Part shown: positions 54,982 through 63,346 of the stretch, in pieces
Layout of the letters: each line of letters begins with the position of its first letter
Numbering within the stretch: the stretch's first letter is position 1
NCBI GenBank assembly: GCA_963736455.1
Contig: CAVTON010000002.1
Span: 620,001 to 684,000, forward strand
Source: DAHUXD01 sp963736455
Lineage (GTDB): Bacteria > Acidobacteriota > Thermoanaerobaculia > UBA5066 > Gp7-AA6
Length of the DNA: 64,000 nucleotides
Direction of reading: 5' to 3'
The notes under the pieces: model-generated
What the model was told of the DNA's origin: nothing
The model's database searches: none
The model's input: the letters and a program-made list of their open reading frames with translations, nothing else
Position numbers and translations under genes: made by a program

Positions 54982-55026
54982 CTCATCCTCTCCCTCTCCC
55001 CGTGAAGGGAGAGGGCAGGGGTGAGG
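54982..55026 (+). repeat. Second CCCTCTCCC-type palindromic repeat
   Basis: CCCTCTCCC (54992-55000) pairs with GGGAGAGGG (55007-55015) around CGTGAA, and flanking CTCATCC/AGGGGTGAG extend the stem with two mismatches. It lies between the Rieske terminator and glgP. Confidence 0.75.
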
Positions 55027-55091
55027 GGCCTTCTAAGGTAGATCCGCCGCGCCTTCACCCTCTCGCGCTAATCTCACGCCGGGAGAACCGC

Positions 55092-57542
55092 ATGGCCGAC
55101 GCGCTCGACTCCGTCAAACCCCGCGCGACCGAGGACGACTGGGCGGACCGCTACGTCCTCTCCAAGCACCTCATGGACCCGAAGGCCGTGCCGCCGCGGC
55201 AGAGGTTCGAGTCGCTGTCGCGCTACGTACGGGACCTCATCGCGCGCCGGTGGGTCGAGACGCGCAGCGTGCGCGAGCGCGTCAACCCCAAGCGGGTCTA
55301 CTACCTCTCGATGGAGTACCTGATCGGTCGGAGCCTCCACAACAACATCCGGAACCTCGCGGCGGACGCACTCGTGCAGAAGGTCCTCGCGCGCGAGGGC
55401 TGGAAGCTCGCGGACCTCATCGACGAAGAGCCGGACGCCGGACTCGGCAACGGCGGCCTCGGCCGTCTCGCCGCGTGCTTCATCGACTCGCTCGCGACGC
55501 TCCAGTATTCGGCGATCGGATACGGCCTGCGCTACGAGTACGGCATCTTCCGCCAGTCGATCAAGGACGGCTGGCAGGTCGAGCAGCCGGACCACTGGCT
55601 GCGCCGCCCGGATCCGTGGGAGATCATCCGGCCGGGGCGGACCTACCGCGTGCCGCTCGCCGCCTCGATCGTGCTCGAGGGCTCCGTCGTCCACATCGTG
55701 CCCAACCGCCCATCCACGCTGCTCGGGGTCGCCTACGACCGCCCGGTCGTCGGCTACGGCGCCCCGTGCGCCAACACGCTGCGGCTCTGGGCGGCCGCCG
55801 CGCCGGAATCCTTCGACTTCGCGGAATTCTCGAAAGGCGACTTCGTCGGGGCCGTCATCGACAACGTCGAGGCCGAGTCGCTCACCCGAGTGCTCTATCC
55901 GGACGACTCGACGGCGGCGGGGCGGACGCTGCGGTTCTTGCAGGAGTACTTCCTGGTCAGCTGTTCGCTCCAGGACATCGTGGCCCGCTTCCGGCAGGGG
56001 AGCGGACCGGGTTGGTCCGAGCTTCCCGAGCGGGCCGCGATCCAGTTGAACGACACGCACCCGTCGATGTCGGTCGCCGAGCTGATGCGCATTCTTCTCG
56101 ACGAGGGAGGGCTCGGCTGGGACGAGGCCTGGGACCTGACCGTGCGGACGCTCGCCTACACCAACCACACGCTGCTTCCCGAGGCGCTCGAGAAGTGGCC
56201 GGTCGATCTCTTCGAGCAGCTCATCCCGCGGCACCTCGAGATCGTCTACGAGATCAACCGGCGCTTCCTCGGCGACGTCGGCCGCCGCTACCCGAACGAC
56301 GGCGACCGGATCCGGCGCATGAGCCTGATCGAGGAGGGCTCGCCGCGGACCGTGCGGATGGCCCACCTCGCGTGCGTCGGCAGCCACAGCACCAACGGGG
56401 TCGCGAAGATCCACTCCGATCTGCTCCGCACCCGGGTGCTCCGCGATTTCGCGGAGATGTTCCCGAACCGGTTCCACAACAAGACCAACGGCGTCACGCC
56501 GAGGCGATGGCTGCGCCTGGCCAACCCGGAGCTCGCCGGGCTCGTCACGGACGCCGTCGGCGACGAGGAGTGGGTGACCGACCTCTCGCGCCTGAAGGCC
56601 CTGGCTCGGCTCGCCGGCGACGCCGCGTTCCGGGAGAAGTTCCGCGCGGTCAAACGCGGGGCCAAGGAGCACTTCGCCGCCTGGCTGAAGTCGTCGTCCG
56701 GCCTGACCGTGGACCCGGATTCGATCTTCGACTGCCAGATCAAGCGCATCCACGAGTACAAACGCCAGCTCCTGAACGTCCTGCACATCGTGATCCTGTA
56801 CAACCGGCTGCGCGCGAACCCGAACCTCGAGGTCGCGCCGCGGACGTTCTTCTTCGCCGGCAAGGCCGCGCCCGCCTATCGCCTGGCCAAGCTCATCATC
56901 AAGCTGATCAACAACGTCGCCGGCACCGTGGACGGCGATCCGGCCGTGAAGGGGAGATTGCGCGTTCTCTTCCTGCCGGAATACAACGTCAGCCTGGCCG
57001 AGCGGCTCATTCCCGCGAGCGACGTGTCCGAGCAGATCTCGACCGCCGGCTACGAGGCGAGCGGCACGAGCAACATGAAGTTCATGATGAATGGCGCGCT
57101 GACGGTCGGCACGCGCGACGGCGCCACGATCGAGATGGCCGAGGAGGCGGGGGAGGAGAACTTCTTCCTCTTCGGCCTGACGGCGGACCAGGTCTCCGCC
57201 GGCCGCGAAACCTACGACCCCTTCTGGCACTACCGCAACGAGCCCGAAACGCGCGAAGCCCTCGACCTGATCTTCGGAGATCACTTCAGCCGCTACGAGC
57301 CCGGCGTCTTCGAGCCCATCCGCGAGACGCTCCTGACCTCAGGCGACCGCTACATGCACCTGGCCGACCTGACCGCCTACGGCCGCGCGCACACCCTCGT
57401 CGCCGCCGCCTACGCCGACCCGGGCGTCTGGTTCCGCAAGGCGATCCTGAACGTCGCCCACTCGGGAAAGTTCTCGAGCGACCGCGCGATCACCGAGTAC
57501 GCGCGGGAGATCTGGGGAGCGAAGCCCTGTCCGGTGGAATGA
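55092..57542 (+). CDS. glgP: Glycogen/starch/alpha-glucan phosphorylase
   Basis: The 816-residue GT35 enzyme releases glucose-1-phosphate from glycogen. It has VYYLSMEYLIGRSLHNNI, the glycine-rich DAGLGNGGLGRLAACF, AIQLNDTHPSMSVAELMR, RFHNKTNGVTPRRWL, KRIHEYKRQLLN and the PLP lysine in SGTSNMKFMMNGALTVGTR. Length and order are canonical. ATG 55092 has GGGAGAA upstream. No other glycogen gene is linked in this window. It is convergent with the GGDEF/EAL gene. Confidence 0.97.
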   Translation: MADALDSVKPRATEDDWADRYVLSKHLMDPKAVPPRQRFESLSRYVRDLIARRWVETRSVRERVNPKRVYYLSMEYLIGRSLHNNIRNLAADALVQKVLAREGWKLADLIDEEPDAGLGNGGLGRLAACFIDSLATLQYSAIGYGLRYEYGIFRQSIKDGWQVEQPDHWLRRPDPWEIIRPGRTYRVPLAASIVLEGSVVHIVPNRPSTLLGVAYDRPVVGYGAPCANTLRLWAAAAPESFDFAEFSKGDFVGAVIDNVEAESLTRVLYPDDSTAAGRTLRFLQEYFLVSCSLQDIVARFRQGSGPGWSELPERAAIQLNDTHPSMSVAELMRILLDEGGLGWDEAWDLTVRTLAYTNHTLLPEALEKWPVDLFEQLIPRHLEIVYEINRRFLGDVGRRYPNDGDRIRRMSLIEEGSPRTVRMAHLACVGSHSTNGVAKIHSDLLRTRVLRDFAEMFPNRFHNKTNGVTPRRWLRLANPELAGLVTDAVGDEEWVTDLSRLKALARLAGDAAFREKFRAVKRGAKEHFAAWLKSSSGLTVDPDSIFDCQIKRIHEYKRQLLNVLHIVILYNRLRANPNLEVAPRTFFFAGKAAPAYRLAKLIIKLINNVAGTVDGDPAVKGRLRVLFLPEYNVSLAERLIPASDVSEQISTAGYEASGTSNMKFMMNGALTVGTRDGATIEMAEEAGEENFFLFGLTADQVSAGRETYDPFWHYRNEPETREALDLIFGDHFSRYEPGVFEPIRETLLTSGDRYMHLADLTAYGRAHTLVAAAYADPGVWFRKAILNVAHSGKFSSDRAITEYAREIWGAKPCPVE

Positions 57543-57599
57543 CCGATCTCCCCCTCACCCCAAGATTTCGTCGCTTTCCGCGGCAATAGGTCTGCAGTT

Positions 57600-57756
57600 C
57601 GCATCGCGAACAGTCTCCCGACCAAAGGGAGGGAGGAGGTTCGCGATGCGGGAGCCGGAGCGCGGCAAGGGATCAGGCGAACGGTCGAGCCCCTTTGGGC
57701 GAGCCGTTCGCCGGTGCGCCGCCAGGCGCAGATCCCTGGCAGCGTGGAGGCGACGG
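57600..57756. repeat. Structured element, copy B (candidate novel structured RNA/palindromic repeat)
   Basis: On the + strand: P1 CGCATCGCGAAC/GTTCGCGATGCG (57600-57611/57639-57650, 12 bp perfect), P2 CTCCC/GGGAG (57615-57619/57627-57631), P3 AGGGATC/GATCCCT (57668-57674/57731-57737) continued outward by GC and CGC pairs across A-G and G-A mismatches, P4 GGCGAACGG/CCGTTCGCC (57676-57684/57704-57712) topped by GCCC/GGGC, and P5 TGCGCC/GGCGCA (57715-57720/57725-57730). It shares GCGGGAGCCGGAGCG, TCGAGCCC, GGGCGAGCCG and GGAGGCGACG with copy A, while the stems differ by compensating changes. It ends one base before the TTA stop complement of the GGDEF/EAL gene. Confidence 0.72.
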
Positions 57757-59961
57757 TTAAGTCTGACTCCAGAGCGCGATCTCTTCCTCGAGCTTGCGGT
57801 CGATGCCGTCGGCGGGAAGCGGACGGCTGACCCAGTAGCCCTGCATCTCGTCGCAGCCGTACTTCTGCAGGTACTGGAACTGCTCCTGCGTCTCGACTCC
57901 CTCGGCGATGACCGAGAGCCTGGAGCCGTGCGCCATCTCGACGATCGCGCGCACGATGCCGGCGTCGGCGGGGTTGGAGGGCAGGTCGGTCACGAAGGAC
58001 CGGTCGATCTTCAGCGACGTGATCGGGAAGTTCTTCAGGTAGCTCATCGAGGAGTAGCCGGTTCCGAAGTCGTCGATCGCGATGCCGCATCCCATCGTGC
58101 GCAGCGTGTTCAGGTTCGCGACGACGATCTCGGCGTCTTCCATCGCGATCGATTCGGTGATCTCCACCTCGAGGTTCTTGGGCTCGAGCCCCGCCGTCGA
58201 AAGCGCGCTCTCGACGCTCGGGATGAGGGTGCGCTCGCGGAACTGCTTGGCGGAGAAGTTGACGGAAATGCGCAGGCCGATCACCTTGTCCAGCCACGTC
58301 TTCAGCTGGACGGTCGCGGCCCTGAGCACCCAGTCCCCGAGCGGCAGGATCAGGCCGGTCTCCTCGGCCATCGGGATGAACGTCACCGGCGGGAGGAACC
58401 CCCTCTGCGGATGCTGCCATCGCACGAGCGCCTCGAGCCCCACGATGCGTCCCGAGCCGAGGCTCACGAGCGGCTGGTAGTGGATGAGAAACTCGTTGCG
58501 GTCGAGCGCCTGGCGCAGGCCGTTCTGGAGCTCGAGCCGCTCGACGGCCGCGGCCGTCAGCTCGGGAGTGCACAGCTCGAAGCTGTTGCCGCCGAGATCC
58601 TTGGCGCGATACATCGCCGCGTCGGCGTTGCGCAGGAGCGTGTCGGCTTCGGAGCCGTCGTCCGGAAACGTCGAGACGCCGATGCTCGCCGTCACCTGGA
58701 GCGTGCGGTCGTCGAGCTCGACCGGCCGGCTCATCAGGCCGAGGAGCTTCTGCGCGAATCGCGACATGTCTCCCGACTGCCTCAGCTCGGGGACGAGGAT
58801 CAGGAACTCGTCGCCGCCGATGCGGGCGATCGTGTCCACCTCGCGGACGCCCCGCGTCAGCCGCAGCGCGAGAGACTGGAGCAGGCGGTCGCCGGCGCCG
58901 TGTCCCCAGTTGTCGTTGACGAACTTGAACCCGTCGAGATCGAGGTGGACGACCGCGAGCTTGCGGCCGTAGCGGCGCGACTGGGCGAGCTCGATCTCGA
59001 GGCGCTCGAGGAAGCGCACCCGATTCGGCAGCCGGGTGAGCGGATCCACGAAGGCGCGCTCGGCCGCCTGCGCCTCCGTGCGCTTGCGCTCGGTGATGTC
59101 GAGGAGGGTCCCGATCAGGGCGGGCTGTCCGTTGATCTCGGAGGCGTTCTCGTGGACCTCGACGTCCACCAGCTCGCCGTCCTTGCGGATGGCCCGGAAG
59201 GCATAGGTCGTCGGGTCCTCGCCGATGGAAATGCCGCGGATGTGGCCGAGGACGTCCGGACGGTCGGATTCGAGGACGAGCGGGGCCACCTCGCGTCCGG
59301 CGAGCTCGTCGGGCCGATAGCCCAGGATCTCCGCGAGCTTCGGGTTGGCGTATCGGTACCGCTCTTCCTGGATCACGTACGTCCCGACGGGAGACTGCTC
59401 GACGAGGTAGCGGAACTCGGGCTCGCTCACCGCCATCGCGGCGGCCGCGGCCGGACGCGACGCGCGCAACCCGTGGCCGAGGACTTCCTCCGCGCCGAGG
59501 CGAATGTCGAACTGACGCCCGGCTTCCTTCGCGAGCGCCCGGAGAGAGTCGAGCACGCCGTCCGCCTTCTCGCGTGGCGAGACGTCCATCACGGACAGCG
59601 TGCCGATGGCTCCCGCGCGCACGGTCATGATGGGGACGCCCGCGAAGAACCGCAGGCTTCCCTCGGCGGCCTCGAACCGCGGATCGCGCGCCAGATCGGG
59701 CAGCACCATGCCGCGGGCCGATCGCAGCGTCTCGGTGCACAGCGCCAGAGCGCGAGGCGTGTCCGCCGAATCCGTGCTTCCTCGCGACTTGAACCAGTGA
59801 TGCCCTCCGTCGAGAACGGAGAGGGCCGCGATCGCCGCGCCGCAGGCGTCGGCCGCCTGGCGTGCGAGATCCTCGAACAGCGCCTCGGCGACGGCGCTGA
59901 CCGTTCCGCCGCGCTCCGCGGACCGCAGGCGGCCAGTGCCGCTGTCGCTCGGAGAGGTCAT
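57757..59961 (-). CDS. GAF-PAS-GGDEF-EAL cyclic-di-GMP protein
   Basis: The 734-residue protein has an N-terminal GAF-like domain (about 15-150), a PAS domain (FRYLVEQSPVGTYVIQEERY to LDITERKR, about 180-300), a GGDEF domain with intact signature (RIGGDEFLIL) and an EAL domain with GLEALVRWQHP, ITESIAM and IDDFGTGYSS. Both catalytic sets look complete, so it could make and break c-di-GMP. The GAF or PAS domain presumably senses a signal. TACAAT on the minus strand (59991-59986) lies 24 nt upstream of the ATG. Its stop abuts structured element B. Confidence 0.93.
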   Translation of the reverse strand: MTSPSDSGTGRLRSAERGGTVSAVAEALFEDLARQAADACGAAIAALSVLDGGHHWFKSRGSTDSADTPRALALCTETLRSARGMVLPDLARDPRFEAAEGSLRFFAGVPIMTVRAGAIGTLSVMDVSPREKADGVLDSLRALAKEAGRQFDIRLGAEEVLGHGLRASRPAAAAAMAVSEPEFRYLVEQSPVGTYVIQEERYRYANPKLAEILGYRPDELAGREVAPLVLESDRPDVLGHIRGISIGEDPTTYAFRAIRKDGELVDVEVHENASEINGQPALIGTLLDITERKRTEAQAAERAFVDPLTRLPNRVRFLERLEIELAQSRRYGRKLAVVHLDLDGFKFVNDNWGHGAGDRLLQSLALRLTRGVREVDTIARIGGDEFLILVPELRQSGDMSRFAQKLLGLMSRPVELDDRTLQVTASIGVSTFPDDGSEADTLLRNADAAMYRAKDLGGNSFELCTPELTAAAVERLELQNGLRQALDRNEFLIHYQPLVSLGSGRIVGLEALVRWQHPQRGFLPPVTFIPMAEETGLILPLGDWVLRAATVQLKTWLDKVIGLRISVNFSAKQFRERTLIPSVESALSTAGLEPKNLEVEITESIAMEDAEIVVANLNTLRTMGCGIAIDDFGTGYSSMSYLKNFPITSLKIDRSFVTDLPSNPADAGIVRAIVEMAHGSRLSVIAEGVETQEQFQYLQKYGCDEMQGYWVSRPLPADGIDRKLEEEIALWSQT

Positions 59962-60042
59962 CGGTTGGGCGATTGGAGCCCTCTTATTGTAGCAGGGGCG
60001 TCCAATCGGCGGGCGGGGGGGCCGGAAGGGGTCCTCGAGCCG

Positions 60043-60861
60043 TCAGGCGCGGGCGCGCGCGGAGGGCCGCATCGGGACGATCCGGGCGCTGCGGCGCGAG
60101 GCGGCCACGGCGGCGGCCCGGGCCGAATCGAGCGCCGGCTCGAGCGCCGCGAGCAGCCGCTCGATCTCTCCCGCGAGAACCACGGTTCCCCGCCGCTCCG
60201 CCTCGTCGCGGCTCTCGGCGAGCCGGCGGCGGAAGGAGCGAAGGTCGTTCCAGCGTCCCAGCGACTCCTGCAGCGCGCTCTCGCGCGCGGCGTCGTCGGC
60301 CGTCTCGGGGATGCCGAGGGCCGCGAGGTCCTCCGACAAATAGCGCGCGCGCTTGACGGCGAGACGATAGCGGTGGAGCGTCTTGTCGTCGCGGCCTTCG
60401 AGCGATCGCGTCAGCACCTCTTCGGCCGCGCGCCGCGCCCTGCCGAGGCGCCGGGTCCCCCGGTGGGATCCTTTTCGCGCGAGCGCCTCCAGGCGCCGCC
60501 GCAGCCGCTGCATCCGCTTTCCGTCGGCCGCCCGAATGAGGCGGCGCGCGGTCCGGCTCGAAAGCTTCTCCCACCGCGCTGCGAGCGCGGTCACGGCGTC
60601 GGGCGAGAGCAGGCCCAGGCGCGCCACCCGTTCGAGCAGCCGGCGATCGACCTCGAGCTGGCGCGACGCCGAAAGGGACCGGGCGATCGCCTTCGCCCGG
60701 TGCGCGAGGCGCTTCTTGCCGAGCGCCAGGCCGGTCGCCGCCGTGCGCCTCAGGGCGACGCGCAGGTCGTGAAGCGCCTCCGGGTTGGCGCGCTTGACCG
60801 ACTGCCTCGCCTCTTCGAGGTTGCGTCGCCGGAGCTTCCAGAGCGCGGACGGGGGCTTCAC
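60043..60861 (-). CDS. CHAD domain protein
   Basis: GTG 60861 gives 272 residues, almost all helical and very Arg-rich, with conserved basic motifs of CHAD: EALHDLRVALRRTAATGLAL and LHRYRLAVKRARYLSEDLAAL. CHAD domains bind inorganic polyphosphate with conserved histidines and basic residues. No CYTH domain is attached. It sits divergently next to ppx/gppA and phoU, which fits a polyphosphate role. TATAAT lies 8 nt before the GTG, so the mRNA is near-leaderless. Confidence 0.85.
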   Translation of the reverse strand: MKPPSALWKLRRRNLEEARQSVKRANPEALHDLRVALRRTAATGLALGKKRLAHRAKAIARSLSASRQLEVDRRLLERVARLGLLSPDAVTALAARWEKLSSRTARRLIRAADGKRMQRLRRRLEALARKGSHRGTRRLGRARRAAEEVLTRSLEGRDDKTLHRYRLAVKRARYLSEDLAALGIPETADDAARESALQESLGRWNDLRSFRRRLAESRDEAERRGTVVLAGEIERLLAALEPALDSARAAAVAASRRSARIVPMRPSARARA

Positions 60862-60869
60862 GGGACGCT

Positions 60870-60875
60870 ATTATA
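60870..60875 (-). promoter_or_regulatory. -10 box (TATAAT) for CHAD gene
   Basis: Consensus TATAAT on the minus strand, 8 nt from GTG 60861. It is near the divergent ppx/gppA upstream region. Confidence 0.55.
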
Positions 60876-60961
60876 GGAAGGAACTCGAGGATGCGGACTT
60901 CACGTTTCCTTCACGCCGCCTTCACCAAGTCCCTTCGGCCGGACGGCAGACTCGGGGCCGC

Positions 60962-62560
60962 ATGAGGACTCTCGCCGCCATCGACGTCGGCACCAACAGC
61001 ATCAAGCTCCTCGTCGCCAACGTCGAGGACGACGGAGCGCTGGAGGTCGTCCTCCGGGAGAAGGCGATGGTGCGCCTCGGCAGCGAGACGCTGCGCACGG
61101 GCCGCCTCTCGCCGGAGGCCATCGAGGCGGGCGTTTCGACCGTCGAGCACCTGGCCCGGCTCGCGTCCGGCTCCGGGGCCGAGGTCGTTCGCGCCGTGGC
61201 CACGTGCGCGGTCCGGGAAGCCTCGAATTCGGACGAGTTCGTCGCGGCGGTCAGGAAGCGGACGAGCCTGCGCCTCGACGTGATCTCCGGCGAGGAAGAG
61301 GCGCGCCTGATCAACCTCGCCATCCGCAGCGAGTTCCCGCCCTCGAACGACCCGCTCTTCCTGGTGGACATCGGCGGCGGCTCGACCGAGTTCGTCGTCT
61401 CGAACGGATCCCGCGTCCTCCTGACCGAGAGCCTTCCGCTCGGGGTCGTGCGGCTCGCCGACCGCCACGCCAAGAGCGACCCGCCGGCCGAGAAGGAAAT
61501 CCGCGAGATGAAGAAGGCGATCCGCTCCGTGGCCAAGCGCGCGGCCCAGGCGGTCCGGAAGAAGGGCTTCAAGACCTGCGTCGGCTCCTCGGGGACGATC
61601 CAGTCCCTCTCGCTCGTCCACGAAGCCGCCGTCCTCGGCCGCGAGCCGAACCCGACCGGCCACCGGACGCTCTCGCGCTCGGCCCTGAAGAAGGTCAACC
61701 GCCTGCTCCAGCGAACGAACGAGAAGGAGAAGCTCCGGGTTCCCGGCCTCGACCCGCGGCGCCGCGACATCGCGGTTCCGGGCGGCATCCTGCTCGCGTG
61801 GATCCTGAAGCGCGCCGGCGCCGACGCGATCGTCGTGGGCGAGCGGGGCCTGCGCGAGGGCCTGCTGCTCGACTACGTGGCGCGCCACGGCGAGACGCGG
61901 GTCCCGGTGAACCGGGACATGCGGGCGCGCAGCGTGGATCGCCTCCTGCGCCGCGGCAACGCCGAGGTCCTCCACGCCGCGCACGTCGCCCGCCTCGCGC
62001 TCGAGATCTTCGACCAGACGCATCCGCTCCACCAGTTGACCGCGACCGAACGCGAGTGGCTGCAGTACGGCGCGCTGCTGCACGACGTGGGCTGCTACAT
62101 CGGCTACGCCAAGCATCAGCGCCACTCGTACTACCTCATCACGCACGGAGATCTGACGGGCTTCTCGGCCGACGAGATCGAGGTCCTGGCGTCGCTCGCC
62201 CGGTACCACAAGGGTGGGCGGCCGAAGCTCACTCACGAGAACTGGCGCCGGCTCGACCCCTATCTCCAGGCCGTCGTCGAGAAGCTCGCCGCGATCCTCC
62301 GCATCGCCGACGGGCTCGACCGCAGCCACCGGCAGATCGTCACCGGCGTGGCCTGCCGCGTCCGCTCGCGGCGCTTCGAGCTCGTCGCGAGCGCCCGCGC
62401 CGACTGCGAGGCCGAGCTCGATGCCGCCCGGAAGAAGGCGAACCTGTTCGAGCGCGTCTTCGACCGCCGCGTGTCGCTGAAGGCGGTGCCGGTCGGAAGC
62501 GACCAGGCCGTGCATCAGAAAGACCTCGAGATCGTCTCGGCCGAAGCCCTCTGGAACTGA
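60962..62560 (+). CDS. Ppx/GppA family exopolyphosphatase/pppGpp phosphohydrolase with HD domain
   Basis: The 532-residue protein has the actin-like ASKHA fold: TLAAIDVGTNSIKLLVAN, VISGEEEARLINLAI, FLVDIGGGSTEFVV and VGSSGTIQSL. A C-terminal HD-type domain follows (YGALLHDVGCYIGYAKHQRHS, IEVLASLARYHKGG, LRIADGLDRS). It cleaves terminal phosphates from polyphosphate or pppGpp. Its neighbours CHAD and PhoU point to phosphate/polyphosphate homeostasis. The start is ATG 60962; the phoU gene follows after 28 nt. Confidence 0.9.
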   Translation: MRTLAAIDVGTNSIKLLVANVEDDGALEVVLREKAMVRLGSETLRTGRLSPEAIEAGVSTVEHLARLASGSGAEVVRAVATCAVREASNSDEFVAAVRKRTSLRLDVISGEEEARLINLAIRSEFPPSNDPLFLVDIGGGSTEFVVSNGSRVLLTESLPLGVVRLADRHAKSDPPAEKEIREMKKAIRSVAKRAAQAVRKKGFKTCVGSSGTIQSLSLVHEAAVLGREPNPTGHRTLSRSALKKVNRLLQRTNEKEKLRVPGLDPRRRDIAVPGGILLAWILKRAGADAIVVGERGLREGLLLDYVARHGETRVPVNRDMRARSVDRLLRRGNAEVLHAAHVARLALEIFDQTHPLHQLTATEREWLQYGALLHDVGCYIGYAKHQRHSYYLITHGDLTGFSADEIEVLASLARYHKGGRPKLTHENWRRLDPYLQAVVEKLAAILRIADGLDRSHRQIVTGVACRVRSRRFELVASARADCEAELDAARKKANLFERVFDRRVSLKAVPVGSDQAVHQKDLEIVSAEALWN

Positions 62561-62588
62561 CGCCCGAACGCGGACCAGGAGAATCATC

Positions 62589-63260
62589 GTGAAAGAACAC
62601 TTTTCCGAACAGCTCGAGGACCTCCGGCGCCAGCTCATCCTCATGGGCGGCGAGGTCGAGCGGCAGATCCACCACGCCATCGAGGCCCTGACCGAGATGG
62701 ACGCCGAGAAGGCGCGCAGCGTCATCGCCGCCGACGAGGAGATCGACCGGATGGAGATGGCGATCGAAGAGTCGGCGATCTCGCTGCTCGCCCTGCAGCA
62801 GCCCGTCGCCGTGGACCTGCGCTTCCTGGTCGGCGTTCTCAAGATCAACAGCGACCTCGAGCGCATCGGCGACCACGCCGTCAACGTCGCGGAGGGAGCG
62901 GAGCGCCTCGCGGGCCAGCGCCCCTTCAAGCCGTTCATCGACGTTCCGTACATGGCCGAGGTCGCCATGTCCATGCTCAAGCAGTCGCTCGACGCATTCG
63001 TGAATCGGGACGCGGACCTCGCCCGGAAGGTCATCAAGAAGGACGACATCCTCGACGAGAAGAACGTGTCGATCATCCGGGAGCTCCTGACCTACATCGC
63101 GGAGTACCCCGCGCTGACGACGTACTGCATCGAGCTGATCTCGATCTCGAAGAACCTCGAGCGCGTCGGCGACCTGGCGACCAACATCTGCGAGGACACG
63201 ATCTTCATCGCCGAGGCGCGCTGGGTGAAGCACCACGCCACGGAGATCGGGAGGCAGTAG
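62589..63260 (+). CDS. phoU: Phosphate signalling complex protein PhoU
   Basis: The 223-residue protein consists of two three-helix PhoU repeats with the metal-binding E-x3-D-like motifs SDLERIGDHAVNVAE and KNLERVGDLATNICEDTIF. PhoU links the Pst phosphate transporter with the PhoR sensor kinase and also affects polyphosphate levels. No pst or phoBR gene is adjacent. GTG 62589 has AGGAG upstream. Co-transcription with the Ppx/GppA gene is likely. Confidence 0.95.
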   Translation: MKEHFSEQLEDLRRQLILMGGEVERQIHHAIEALTEMDAEKARSVIAADEEIDRMEMAIEESAISLLALQQPVAVDLRFLVGVLKINSDLERIGDHAVNVAEGAERLAGQRPFKPFIDVPYMAEVAMSMLKQSLDAFVNRDADLARKVIKKDDILDEKNVSIIRELLTYIAEYPALTTYCIELISISKNLERVGDLATNICEDTIFIAEARWVKHHATEIGRQ

Positions 63261-63346
63261 CCGGGCGTCAGGAAGCGGGCCGTCGGCGCGGGACCCCGAA
63301 AAGCTGGCCCGCCTTCTGCATCCTCTCTACCGGGTAGGCCTCTGTA

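Noticed and set aside
57600..57770. Integron attC site, because GTTAAGT occurs at the end of element B
   Set aside because: Copy A lacks the same core, there is no matching inverse core at the other end, and no integrase is present.
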